Assembly (NCBI GenBank): GCA_004154925.1
Contig: QJNS01000096.1
Span: 62,001-126,000 of the forward strand
DNA from: Monosporascus cannonballus
Taxonomy: Eukaryota > Ascomycota > Sordariomycetes > Xylariales
Direction: 5' to 3'
Length of the DNA stretch: 64,000 bases
The notes under the pieces were generated by a model that saw only the letters and a list, made by a program, of their open reading frames with translations, was not told the DNA's origin and made no database searches. The position numbers and the translations under genes are program-made. Shown piece by piece: positions 46,320 through 59,653 of the stretch (position 1 is the stretch's first letter; each line of letters begins with the position of its first letter).

Positions 46320-46531
46320 TAAAAATTAAATATCAAAAACTTTTAGATAAAAAGGATCGCTTGGAACGTAAAAAAAGGCAGGTTCGTAAAACGTTACGAA
46401 CGGCTGCCAATAAGCTGGACCGTTTGTAAAAACAGAGGCGGCTGCTCCGTCGCCGTAATATCGAGATGTTTCGTCGAGGTATTAAAGGTACGGAGGCTAT
46501 AGAAAAATTTGAGTATTTAAAAAAGAAATAA
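46320..46531 (+). pseudogene. Antisense ORF of chromovirus D: coiled-coil part
   Basis: The plus strand here (antisense to D gag-pol) encodes IKYQKLLDKKDRLERKKRQV, then RKTLRTAANKLDRL, one TAA (a Gln codon in copy C), then KQRRLLRRRNIEMFRRGIKG and TEAIEKFEYLKKK. It is the best-preserved copy of the helical tail. The cysteine part upstream (about 46200-46300) is scrambled by small indels. Confidence 0.55.
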
Positions 46532-49500
46532 CAATAATTGGAGATTGTCGTTATTGTGATGATATGCACAGCTAGTTCTTATAAGGTGGATTAGAGTGTC
46601 CAAATTCCAATTAGGGTTTGGAATTGCTAATCTTTTAGTATTGTAGCTAGCGTCGCACCCTCGTTATCTCACAGTTATAATTATTACGTTAACGTAGGCC
46701 GCGACTAACTGGCTCGATATCCCGGTTACTAATTGGCCGATTGCTAATTAGGACGCGCCTGTCGTTATTAATAAAAGTTTTTAATAGGCGTTAAATGCTA
46801 ATAAGATTTTTGGCGGGTTTCTAGATGTTTTCGAAATCCGGATGCTTTTTCCATTTGATCAAATATTAAATAAGTCCGTTTTGTTTTTGTATATCGAAGA
46901 TTTTTTCCACTTTATATATTTGTTCGTTTTTTACTTTTACATTATTTTATATTATATAGATTTCGACTGTATCTATTATTAATTCGAATAAGAAAACGTA
47001 AAAAAATGAAATAAAATTTAACTTTTAAAAAAGGTTTTAATTAATAATTATTTTCTGAGATTTTCTTAACGATTTTGTATAGATCGATATATTTAAAATC
47101 GAGTTTTTCGCTAGGTTATTTTATTTGAATATTTTTGGTAATAAGGAAAATTATTTCTCCTTTTTTAAAGATTGGTTTTTTTTAATTTCCTTGGTTATAA
47201 TATTTGCTTATTTAGTTATATACGAATTTTAATACTTTCGTAATAATTGGTATTATAAGTTAATTAAATAATAGATAATTTGTGAATTTTATTATTTTAT
47301 TCGTTTTATTTATTTATCCGCTTTTGGTTTAAAAGCGTTAAATAATTTGTAATTTAGCTTAATTTTTATTATAAGGCTTTGCTAAAATTTTGATGCAAAT
47401 ATCGATTTTTTATTTAAAACGACTTTTATTAATAATCCGTATATATTAAAAATATATCTAAAAAATTGTATGTTATTTGTTCGACCTTTATATCTTTATA
47501 ATATGGTAAAAAAAAGAAAATTTCCGTAAATAGATCGACGATCACGAAAATGCTATCGTAATATATTTTCGTAGTTGGATTTTCTGATATAAGAAGCTTG
47601 ATAATAAAATCGAATGTAATTAAATACTATGATCGTTTTGCGACTAGTAATAGCTGTAGTTTTTCGTATGGCTTATGTCGTCGAGTTTTCGTTTTGGCGC
47701 AAATATCGTATTGCTATATAATTTTTTATATTGTTAATTCCATTTTAGGAAAGAAAAATATACGTTAAAGCCGTTTTAAGATTTTGTAAATCTCTGGATA
47801 TTTATATAGCTGATATTCGTATACGTTTCGTACTAGATTTCTCTGGTATTTTTCTAGAATTTGTATTTTATTTGTTTTTTGATTTTCTGAGAGACCGTCG
47901 TTATACTGCTGGATTTTCTGATATATATCAAAGAGTATTGCCCGAATTGTCGTAATTTATCGTAGGCGTAAATTTTTTTTATAATGATATCGAAAATTAT
48001 ATAGCTAATTTTAACTAATTTTTCTTTAAAGTTTGGTTACTTATTTAAGATATCAGCTTTGCCGTTCTCTAAGCTTTTTTTGTAAATAATAACGCAATCG
48101 AAATTCGCCAATTTTTTTATATAGCGAAATTATCGTCCGGTAAGTTTCTTGGTCGTAGTAAATCGAGTAAGATTTTGATAATCCGTATAAACCTTGATCT
48201 GATGCAAACTTCTTTTTAAGAAATATCTAAATTCTCGGAATGTTATAATAATGGCTATAAATTCCTTATTTGAAATTCTATAATTCAATTTGTTTTTTTT
48301 AAATTTATACGAAACAAAATATAATAAGGTGTAATTTGCATTAATTATGTCGTTATCTAATTATTATGCTTAATACGTAATCGAAAAAATCGGTTTTTAA
48401 TTTAACGGAATGGTTTGGATTATATATAATTAATACTGATTCGCTAATAATTACAGCCTTAATATCTTAAAACGGTTTTTCGTATTTAGTATTTATTTAT
48501 TTTTTTTTTCGTAAGGTTCGTTAGGGGTATGATTATTATGCTAAAGTTTCGAATAAATTTCTTATAGTAATTAACGAATTTAAAGAATACCTATACCTAT
48601 TTAACCGTTATTAACGTCTGCTATTTTATAATTATAACGATTTTTTGGGGTCCATCTTAATATATTCTAAGGTAAAAATATATCCTAGATAATTCATTTT
48701 TTATGCGTAAAATTAACTTTTGTTTGTATTAATAAGTAATCTTACGTCCTATAAAGCTTAAAAAACTTTATAAACGTATTCTATATATACTTTTTCCGTT
48801 TTTAAGAAAATAAAAAATATCGTCGAGATAGCATACGATAAAAATATCGAAATATCTTCGTAGCATATACTTAACTATTCGTCAGAAAATTATTAATACG
48901 TTCGTAAATTCTATTAATATAACCAAATATTCAAATAGTCGGTATTACGTCTTAAAAGCTATTTTCTATTCGTATCTTTTATTAATTTTAATAAAATTAT
49001 ATCCATCTTTAAGATCAAATATTATAAACTATTTGGCTTTATAAAGTCGGTTTTTTATTTTTATGATTAAAGGTAATAATATTCGATTTTTAATAGTAAT
49101 ATTGTTTAGTTATTAATAGTTAATTATAAATTGCAATTTTTCGGTTTTTTTTTCAATACGAAAAATATATGCTATCTTACTAATAACTTCGAAAATCAAA
49201 TCCATCTTTTTTGTAACCGATTTTCTCGGTATTCTTTAAGAACGCGTAATTTGTTTTCGTTAAAGTTGTAAATAGGGTAAAACTTCGTCGAAAATTCTTT
49301 CTTAAAAATTATCTTATAATTTTATTTGGTATATTCCAGTAATTTCGTATTAAGCTTTTTTTGAAAAGAAAAGCTGTTCGTATTTGTAATATTAAAATAA
49401 TACATTAATTAAAATTTTTAATTTTTAGGACTGTTATTTTAAATGGTTATTTAATTACTTTAATTCTGCTTTAATGGTAATAACGATATGTCGTATTTTT

Positions 49501-51981
49501 TTGATACCTAATTTTTTATATTTTGTTCTTTTAAGTGGTAAAATTTCTGTTATATTCTTATGCCTGCATTTATTGCTATTTCCGATTAAATATTAAGATC
49601 TTAATTTTTTTGTCTATTAATAAGGTATAAAATGAACCTTATTTAACTAACTTCTTTAGTAATTAAAATTTCGTATTGGCGTATCTATAGTAATTCTAAA
49701 ATTATATCGTAATTTCCAAATAAAACGATATCGAAATTAACTGTTTGGTATCCTTTTTAAATAAAAATCTTAAGGTAATTAATTTTACGTATAGTTTTTC
49801 GGTTATTATTTCTAATTTTCGGTATTCGTTGTTATATAAGGTTTTAACTTGTATATCCATAGCAGTTTGAACTTATTAATCATATTTGGCGCAATACAGT
49901 TCCCGCCCAAAGTTTCGTAATTTATTATTGCGGTATACTAGTTTGTTCTAATTTGTATGTCCAAAATGATGAGATTATTAACGGCTCCTATTTTTACGTT
50001 TAAAGCCTTTTTTTATTTTTTTTTTAAAAATCTTTTTAAGCTTTGTTATTTTGCGGCTTTTTTATAGATAATCTTTTTTTTAACCTTTTTCAAATTTATC
50101 GAACTTTATTTACATTTCGATATTTAGCGTATTAAGCTGTTATATCTGTCGTTATTGCCGGCGTACTGTTTCTTTGAACTGTATTAATTATTTTTAATTC
50201 TGCTCTAATTTGTCTTCTTATTAAATAAATTATTCTTTTATGATTTCGACTATATCTTATTATACGTCGTACTAGTTATTGTTTTAAAGCTTATTTATAA
50301 ATTAACGTATTTTCTTTAAATAACCTTTTGGTAATATTTTTCTATTATATGCTAAATTCATTCCTTTTCCGTTTAATAATTATATTATTAATAATAACAA
50401 AAAGGACTTTTTTACGAGTATTACTTTTTTTACACCAGGTATTTATTTCGGCCAGTTATTAGATATTTTTTCGGGCTATAATCCAAAAAATATTAATAAT
50501 ATTATTTATCGTTTTTATTATTTACGATTTGGTTTACAAATTCGAATCTTTTACAATATATACGAATAATTTATTTATATATATATAATTTTTATTTTTT
50601 GCAAACGAGATATTGTCGGCGTTAATAATATATAATATATATTTTGCCGTATCGATCGAGAGTCCCGAGACAGAACTTTTGTGTTTAATTCTGGTATTTG
50701 CGTAATTATTCTTATAATGCTTTTTATTATATTTGCTATATTTTTTAAGCAAGCTTTTTATCTTTGCGCATCCCCTGTTGGATTTTTCGCTATAGGAGAC
50801 CTGGTACGTACTTAGGTCGAATTATATTAATAGATTTGTTTCCGTTTTTCTGATTTTCTTTGGATTGTCCTTCGAATATAGGCTTCTAGTTGTCCTAACG
50901 GGGTTTTTAGGTACTTTGTATTACGATACCTTATACTCTATTTTGTTACAATTAAAATATTTGATCTAGTTCTAGTTCTCCTTATAAGTAACTCCTAATT
51001 CTATAAATTCTAGTTTCGTATCGTAAAAAGTGTTACTGCGTCGAAAACCGTTAATATTGGCCGTATAACGGGATTTATTATTATTTTTTTCTTTTTGTAC
51101 TTTGAATACGTTAAACATATTATTAATTATCGATCTTAATTATTATCGCGATATAATCCGATAAATAATTAGGGCGATTGAACTTAAAAAAATTCTTTTT
51201 ATACTTTTTTAAGGTATTTAAAACTTTAATTATTAATATTTTTAATTTTTATTTAATTTAAAATTTAATTAAATTAATATAGTATCATAAATAGATATTA
51301 ATTACTTTTATCATAATTATTAGATTTATATTTTGGATTTCTTTTTTTTATGATTTTAAAAGGTTTCGTTACTATTTATTTAAATTATTCGTAATTATTA
51401 TATATTGATATTATTTTCTAAAATCGTTTTTGATTAATAAAATCATGAACTGTTTTAAAACGGGTTTAAATTAAAAAATTGTGTTTCCGGTGAATTATTT
51501 AATTACGAATTTAATTTGTATAATAAACGTAATTAGTCGAATAGAAAAATACCTGAAATATATTTGATATGAAATTAAAAATAAATATAGTTTAGTCTAA
51601 ATTTTAACGAAAAATTCTCGTTTAAGAAGTTTAAAAACCTTTTGTGATTTCTTAATAAAGTTTAGCTAAATAACCTGGCTTATTCGAAAGGGTTTCCCGG
51701 TTTCGAGAACCTTTTTTTTCTTAAACTTCTTATAGGTAGCTTAAAAAAACGTTGTAAAATCATTATTATTTCTTTTAAGCTAAAGGATGCGTTTGTTTAT
51801 GGCATCTAGGCGTCGGAGAACTTTTTCACGAAAAAAACGAGGTTGCTTTTTTTCGGATTTTATTCCGATATCCGGGTTATTAGGGATTTCGTAAATGGGC
51901 TATTCGAACTACTTATTAGTAAATATAATATCGGCGATATCGCCCAAAGTTTACGGTATAACTAAATAAAAATTTATAACG

Positions 51982-52391
51982 TATAACAGCTAAAATTCTA
52001 ATTAATTATTAAATTTTAATTATATAAATATATATTAATAAAAATAACGTAAAACTTTAAAATACTAAAACAATTTAAATATATTTTTAAATATTAACAA
52101 TAATAAAATTATTTTATAAATAATTAATATTAATAAATATTATAAGCTAAAATTATTTAAATTATAAAAATAATAAGCATATATATTTTCGTTTTAACTT
52201 AAAGTGCTTAAGCGGTTTAAACTTTTAAGCCCGTTAAGCTCTTTGAGCTTCTTTGCCGGCTTAAGGAGCTCAAGGTGCTTAGTATCTTAAGACCTTTAAG
52301 CTAATTACGTAACATCTTGGCGAGGGTCGGGTTTGGTCTTTTTCGTGGGCTCGACCGTTCGTTAAGAAGTCAAGACCGTTAGGTTATAATG
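51982..52391 (-). repeat. 5' LTR of chromovirus D (about 410 bp)
   Basis: TATAACAGCTAAAATTC... to ...CCGTTAGGTTATAATG. More AT-converted than the 3' copy in its first half. It ends directly at the long-TIR element. Confidence 0.8.
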
Positions 52392-53257
52392 TAAGATGAC
52401 CCCCACATCCGCGCTCCACCTCCTCAACGCGCCGCCATTTCCTATACAAAATCACCAAAACTGCATATTTATAATTAATTAACAAAAATATATATTACAA
52501 AACGACCAATGGAATAATAATTAAGACTTTTAGATAATATGATGTACAAAGTTTTATTACATAATATTAATATCTATACCGATTAAATTAAGGTCGAAAT
52601 TATGAAAATTAAACGTTAACGTTTTCCCATACAAATTGTATGGCAAATTTTTAAGATTGAAAAGGTATGTTTATGTATATATAATTCCGTAGAGAAAATA
52701 GGTAAAATTATAAGCGTTTCTATTAATTTCATTTTTTTCGTTTCTTTATAGCTTATTAAAATATTAGAATTATATCTTTAATATTCATCATATTATTAAT
52801 ATTTAAAAACAAGGTATCATTTTTCCTATACAAAATGTTCTTCACTTTTTCTCTACTTTTCGTTTTTACATTATATCATTTTATTTAGTAAACATATAAA
52901 TAACTTTAGACCGGTATTTTATAGCTTATATAATATAATAACTATATGTAAAATATCTTTTTTATATCTTATATGTTAAAAAACTTATAAATTTTTAAAC
53001 ATATATATATAAATTATATAGCAAATAGATTTGTCGAAAATACGAACACTTTAAAAAATATTATGTACGTATAATAATTTCCTAGATATTTTTATTATAT
53101 AAAAGTCTTAATGCCAATAATAATCCCGATGGTGGCTTATTTTTACGATTTTTATTCGAAATTTAAAGTGTTGTTGAAAATATAGCGATCTTGGCGATTT
53201 TGTATGGGAAAACGCTGCCGCGTTGAGGAGGTGGAGCGCGGATAGGGGGTCATCTTA
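52392..53257. mobile_element. 866-bp DNA element with about 70-bp terminal inverted repeats
   Basis: The left end reads TAAGATGACCCCCACATCCG and continues through CCACCTCCTCAACGCG. The right end is its reverse complement with one small indel and a few substitutions, and similarity goes on through the CCATACAAAATC part. The interior is AT-rich with no open frame, so the element is non-autonomous. A TA dinucleotide bounds both ends. The GC-rich ends keep their CpA dinucleotides, so RIP damage is slight. An internal palindrome, CCATACAAATTGTATGG, is present near 52630. Confidence 0.8.
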
Positions 53258-53783
53258 TATATTTTTAATTTTATCCGTAACAAAAAAATAAATAATGTTT
53301 AGGTTATTTTTATTTTTCATTATTTTTGCTATTTTACCGATATTCATTTCTAGATAATGACAAACGAAAAAAAACCTATTAATTAATTTTATTAAATTTT
53401 AGCCTTTCGATATTATAACTTAAAAAGGTTATTTTCCGAAATGACGAAGAAATTCAAATTACGCTTTTAATTTTATAAATTCCGATAAACTAATTATTTA
53501 TTTATTTTATTAGCATATTAATTTTCGTATTAAGATTTTTTTTATCTTAGTTCGAAATGTAAATTTCTTCGCTTTTACTATTTCTTAAAAATACCTTCGT
53601 ATTTTCACTTTTCGATTATCGGAATATTAAGAAAAATAATTTTCTTCGGCTATAATACCCGTAAGTTTCGTAAGTCTTGGTCGATTTATTTTCCCGGCCC
53701 GGCTTAGTTTTGGAATAATGCGATAACGCGATAATTCGAAAAAGCTGTTTTTCGTTTAGCTTGTAAAGGAAAAATAAAGTTGG
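53258..53783. other. AT-rich sequence between the TIR element and chromovirus C
   Basis: RIP-mutated. The part near 53640-53780 keeps more G+C. A minus-strand frame runs through here into the LTR of C, but it shows no family motif. It ends with CGATA, the left target duplication of C. Confidence 0.5.
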
Positions 53784-53788
53784 CGATA

Positions 53789-54196
53789 TGTTATGACCTA
53801 ACGGTCTTGGCTTCTTTTCAGACGGTCGGAACCACGAAAAGGTCAGTTCCGAACCAAGCCAAGACGTCACGTGACTGGCTCAAAGGTTTCAAGGCGCCAA
53901 GCACCTTGAACCCCTTAAGCCAACAGGAAAAGCTCAAAGGGCTTAACGGGCTTAAGGGTTTAAGCCGCTTAAGCACCTTAAGCTAAGGCAAGGATATATA
54001 CGTTTATTATTTCCATAATTTAAATAATTTTAGCTTATAATATTTATTAATATTAATTATTTATAATAAAATATTTCCGATATTAAGAAATATAATACGT
54101 TATTATATTTATTACTTAAATTCCCACGATATTTTTATTAATATAAATCTGTTAACTTAAGGTTTAATAATTAGTTAAACCTTATAGGCCGTTATA
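53789..54196 (+). repeat. 5' LTR of chromovirus C (408 bp)
   Basis: TGTTATGACCTAACGG... to ...AGGCCGTTATA. The first 200 bp are nearly unmutated and hold the TTAAGC motif array. A TATA-like GATATATAC lies at about 53992 with AGCTTATAATA about 45 nt downstream. CGTTATAAG follows the LTR. Confidence 0.9.
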
Positions 54197-56837
54197 CGTT
54201 ATAAGTTTTTGTTTAATAATATCGTCAGATTCTAAGCAATATTTAACATTATTAAAAGGTCGATTAGCGCTTAAAAAACCTTTACTTAATAACTTTAGGC
54301 TCGAATTCGGGAGTTGGAAAGAAAAGTTCGATAACTTAGGGTTATGCCGCCTGCCTAACCTTTTTTCGCCCGCATAAAGCCCAAAAAGCCAGAACCTTAC
54401 GATAAAAAAGATAACCTTTTGATTTTCCTAATTTAGGCACGAATTTATTTTCGTTTTTTAAATTTTAATAACCCAGCGGATATGGTCCTAGCAGTAAGAG
54501 CATGCCTAATAAAAGATGCGGCTAATTGATTTAAGCCTATTATAAAAGATTTCTTAAAAATAAAAGAAATAAATAAAGAAATTTTTATTAATAAGATTCT
54601 TTTAATTTATACCAATTTCGAAAATAAAGTATGCGATAATTTCGGCAATCCGGATAAAAAACGATTAACGGCTTAATAACTTTTATAATTCCGATAAAAA
54701 GGATTGGCGTCCAAATACGCCGTAACCTTTAAGAATTTCGCGGCTAAGGCGAGATAAGGAGATAATAAAGCCGATACCTTTATCGATATATTTTATAAAA
54801 GGTTAAAAGATAATATAAAAGATAAGATTATTCGGATTAAACGATTAATTGTTTTAAACCAGTATATCGTAAAGATAATTAAGATTAATAATCGACAGTT
54901 TAAAAGATAATAAGAGAAAAAGTGATAATATGCCTTATGTTCGGAATATAATAAGTTTAATCAGGGGAAAAAAAGAAACGTACCCTTTACTTTTTACGGA
55001 ACGGTACCAGGACTTTTTAAATTCGACGTTACCCATAAATAAAATTAAAGCCAGATTAAAGGCTTTAATTATGGCAAAATAGGATATAAGGCTTATAAAT
55101 GCAAAAAACCTAAAGAATTACGATAAAATAACTAGACCTTTATATTAAAGACATAACCTAGGAATAATTAAGGAAACGACAGTAAAGCTATTAATATAAT
55201 TTAAGCTAAGTATATAATAAGCCTATAGCCAGAGGTTTAATAGGGACTATTACGATAAGAAATTCGATAAAGGATGCGAGAAGCCAGGAAATTAGTTTAA
55301 CAGGTATTACGAACATAATAAAAAATGTTATAAGGATGGTTATACGAATATTGAGATTGGACAAAAGAATTTTGCCCCGGAATACCCGATAAATACGGTA
55401 AAATATATGCCATATACTGTCGACGACGAAAATATCCCGATTACGAAAAATGGAAATAATATATTTATGTACGAATTACCTGCATATATTATAAGGGATT
55501 ACATTTCCCAAACCGTACCGGGCATAATAAAAATAATAAATAATGGTATCGATAATTTCGAATTATAGCCCTAAGAAATATTTAATAATTGGCCGAAATA
55601 AAAAGTTGGCCTAAAGGAAAATAATGCCTGCAAAAAGATTTTTTTTGTTATTATAGATAATATAATTATTAAACGGAAAAGGAATTAATTTAACGTACGG
55701 TTAAAAAATATTATTAAAAAGTTATTACGGATTTTTATTTTTAATTGGTATTTATTGCGGATCTCTAAGAAAAAAAGGTTATTAAGAAAAAAATATGTTA
55801 ATTTATAGAAGATCTCTGGAACGATAATTAAAACGACATATAATGGAATACGGTTGTAAATATAAAAAAACAATTTATTCGATAAAGAAAAAAATTATAA
55901 AAGAATTAAGAACAGTTAATACGGTTCGAAGGAACAATATGCCAACAATAACGATAAATATAGCAATTAGATGCGTTAAACGAAAAAACATAAGTAAGGT
56001 TTAACAGATTCGAATAAAAGTTAAAAAAAAAGATTATCTGTAAAAAAGCTGCAGAATAACGAGATTTAAAGGAATTAAAGGAAATTCTTAAAAAAGGCTT
56101 TGAATGCGACCATAAAAAACGTTAATAACTTTATTACTTTGGAAATATAAATTGGAACCTATTAATGTATTATAATGGTGGATTACGGAGCTGTGGGCGG
56201 AATTTATATTATACCGGATGTGGTTAATAAATTTAAATTATTATAAAAATATAGGTTAAAACCTTATATAACGACGAATGCCGAAAATTAGGAATTTATT
56301 TATAATAACGGAAAAATTATACGCGAAATTAATTACTTCGAGATTTTTATTTAAGAATAATATTAAACGGTTAATTTCGATATCGTTTTATTCGGGAATT
56401 ACGATATAATGTTAAAATTATTATGGATACGTTAATACGGAATCTTAATTAATGGAAGGATTGGCCAGGTAAAATTCGCCTTATACCTTATTAATAAATA
56501 AAAAAAGAAAAAATTAAAATCTTAATATTTAATCGATAATAATAATAAATGTAAGTATAAAGATACGATAAATACCTTATTCCTTAAAGAAATAAAATAC
56601 AAAAAAACAAGTATTAAAAAATACGATGTATCGTTATTATTATTAAAACGAAATTAAAGCAATTAAATAACGATTTAAAATAATAAAAACAGCCGCCTAA
56701 GAAATTAAAAAAGTCTGATTAATATCTTACCATAATATTATAAATACGAGCAGCTTTTTAAAAAGGAATTTAATATAAAATTATTCGAATATAGCGAATA
56801 GGACCATAAAATAATCCTTAAAAAGGATTTTCGACAA

Positions 56838-59505
56838 AGTTTTATCTTATTTACAATTTTAACGGAAACGAATTACGTATTTTTAAAGAATACCTAGAAG
56901 ATTGGTTACAAAAGAGATGGATTTAATCTTCGAAATTACTAACAGGATACTTTATATTTTTCGTACCTAAAAAAATGGGAAATTACGATTTATAGTTAAT
57001 TACCGATAATTAAATAATATTACTATTAAAAATTAAATATTATTATTTTTAATTACGGAAATAAAAAACCGACTTTACGGAGCTAAATAGTTTATAATAT
57101 TCGATCTTAAAGATGGATATAACTTGATTAGGATTAAAAAAGGATATAAATGAAAAATAACTTTTAGGACGAAATACGGATTATTTAAGTATTTGGTTAT
57201 ATTAATAGGACTTCCGAACGTACCCGAAACCTTTTTGCGGATAATAAACCATGTGTTACGAAAATACTTTAACGTTTTCGTCGTTTGCTATCTCGACGAT
57301 ATTTTTATCTTTTTAAAAACGGAAGAAGTATATGTAAGATACGTTCATAAAGTTCTTTAAGTTCTATAAGACGTAAAGTTATTTATTAATGCAAAAAAAA
57401 GTTAGTTTTATATATAGGAAATGGAATATTTGGGACATATTATTACCTTAGGACATATTAAGATGGACTTTAAGAAAATCGCTGCAGTTATAAAATGATA
57501 AACGTTAACGATAGTTAAGGAGGTATAGGTATTTCTTGAATTCGCTAACTATTACAAAAGTTTATTCAGAACTTTAGCAAAATAATTATACTTTTAATAA
57601 AGTTTACGAAGAAAAAAAGAATTTAAATAAACGCCAAATACGGAAAAAGTATTTTAAGATATTAAGGATGCGATTATTAACGAATTAATATTAATTATGT
57701 ACGATTTAAACCGCTTTGTTAAATTAGAAACCGATATTTTAAATTACGCGTTAAGCGTAATAATCAGATAACGAAATAATTAAGGCAAATTGTACCTTAT
57801 TATATTTTTTTTCGTATAAATTAAAAGGAGCCGAACTTAATTACGGTATTTCAGGTAAGGAATTTATAGCCATTATTATAGTATTTCGGAAGTTTAAGTA
57901 TTTCTTAAAAGGAAATTTGTATTAGGTTAAGGTTTATACGGATTATCAAAATTTTACCCGATTTATTACGATTAAATAATTTATAGGACGATAATTAAAA
58001 TACGTAAAAAATTGGCAAATTTCCATTTCGTTATTATTTACAAAAAAGGATTAAAAATAGTAAAACAAATACTTTTAGTAAACGACCAAACCTTAAAAAG
58101 AAATTGGTTAAAATTAACCATATAATTTTCGATATTATTATAAAAAGATATTTATGCTTACGATAAATTGCGACGATTCGGGTAATACCTAATAATATAT
58201 ATTAGAAAATCCAATAATATAATATTAATTTTTCAGAAAACCTAAAAACGGATAAAATATAAGTTTTAAAAAAATATTAAAAAGATTTAGTACAAAAAAA
58301 TACGAATATTAATTATATGGATATTTAGAGATTTACAAAACCTTAGAAAAGCTTTAATGCATATATTTTTTTCCTAGAATTAAATTAACAGTATAGAAAA
58401 TTATATAATAATGTAATATTTGCGCCAAAGTAAAGGCTCGACGACATAAGCCATACGGAAAATTATAGTTATTATTAGTTACAAAACGACCATAATATTT
58501 AATTATATTTAACTTTATTACCAAATTTCTTATGTCAAAAAATTTAGTTATAGAAATACATTACGATAGCATTTTCGTAATTGTCGATCGATTTACGAAA
58601 TTTTCTTATTTTTTACCATATTATAAGAATATATATGCCGAATAACTGGTATATATTTTCTTCACACATATTTTTATTATATACGGATTATTTATGGAAA
58701 TTATATCAGATAAAAAATTAATATTCGTATTAAAATTTTAATAAAGCCTAATAACATAAATCGGCCTGAATCATAAGTTATTTAACATATTTAAACTATA
58801 AATGGATAAATAAATAAAACGAATATACCAAATTTTAGAAACTTATTTACGATATTGTATTAATTACGAACAAAATAATTAAGTTAAAAAGTTATTAATT
58901 GCATAAATAATTTATAATACCAGTTATTACGAAAGTATTAAGATAATACCTGGGACGTAAATTTTGATTTTATTTTAAACGTTTATAAAAAAATACGTAA
59001 TAACGGTTAAATTAATATTAAAGCAATTCTTACATTAAAATAATTACAATAACTGCATTAAAAAGTAAAAACAAAATTAAAATTTATACGGAATTAAATA
59101 AATAAATATTATAATTAAAAAGGGTTAAAAGGATTATTTTTCGAAAAAAAGAAAATGGTTTTTTTCGTTATTAAAAATATTTAAATAAAGCAACCCAGCA
59201 AAAAACTTGATTTTAAATATATCGGTTTATATAAAATCGCCAAGAAAATCTTAGAAAATAATTATTAATTAAAACTTTTACCAAAAGTCAAATTTTATCT
59301 AATTCTTTATATTTCCTTATTCGAATTAGCAGTAAATATAATTAAAGTATATATAATATAGGACGATATGGAAATAAAAAACGAACGAACATATAAAGTG
59401 GAGAAAATTTTCGATATACGAAAATAAAACGGATTTACTTAATATTTAATTAAATGGAAAAAATACCCAAAATCCGAAAACACCTGGAAACCTGCTAAGA
59501 ACCCT
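56838..59505 (+). pseudogene. pol region of chromovirus C (RT, RNase H, integrase, chromodomain)
   Basis: The RT part reads FGSEYLEDWLQKRW-like segments with stops, then VCYLDDIFIFLKTEE at about 57280-57320, in which both catalytic aspartates survive. A QKFTRIYYD-like RNase H part and an integrase H2C2-like segment (GYLEIYKTLEK near 58320) follow. At 59398-59505 a chromodomain keeps the aromatic Trp residues in LIKWKKYP and ENTWKP, which in this domain contact methylated histone H3K9 and steer integration to heterochromatin. Stops and small shifts make it non-functional. Confidence 0.75.
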
Positions 59506-59653
59506 ATTGGCGCCTAGCGCTTATTGAAAAACTTTTATTAATAACGACGGGCGCGTTTTAATTAAGAGTTGACCAGTTAGTAGCCGGGATATCGGGCCAG
59601 TTGGCCGCGGCCTGCGTTAACGTAGCAGTTGTAACGGCGGCCTCCAATTATTT

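Larger units (their letters stand above)
45607..52391 (-). mobile_element. Chromovirus D (Ty3/gypsy), minus orientation
   Basis: The same family as A and C in reverse. LTRs lie at 45607-46027 and 51982-52391, with interior homology throughout. Minus-strand signs: gag-end frame 50752-50534 (equivalent of sequence near 40020 in A), RT and integrase remnants about 49200-47400, and a chromodomain ghost at 46905-46805 (VEKIFDIQKQNG, YLIKWKKHPD, second Trp now a stop). A purine tract, read on the minus strand as AAAAAGGGGGAAATCG, touches the left LTR. No matching 5-bp flanks are found (GGAAC on the left; the right side abuts a TIR element), so one edge is rearranged or mutated. Confidence 0.82.

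Noticed and set aside
46333..46569. Minus-strand frame in chromovirus D, with a partner at 59772-59984 in C
   Set aside because: It is the complementary shadow of the antisense coiled-coil frame, whose amino acid conservation between copies is better.
53616..53870. Minus-strand 84-codon frame running out of the LTR of chromovirus C
   Set aside because: Its first third is the LTR in antisense and the rest has no motif.
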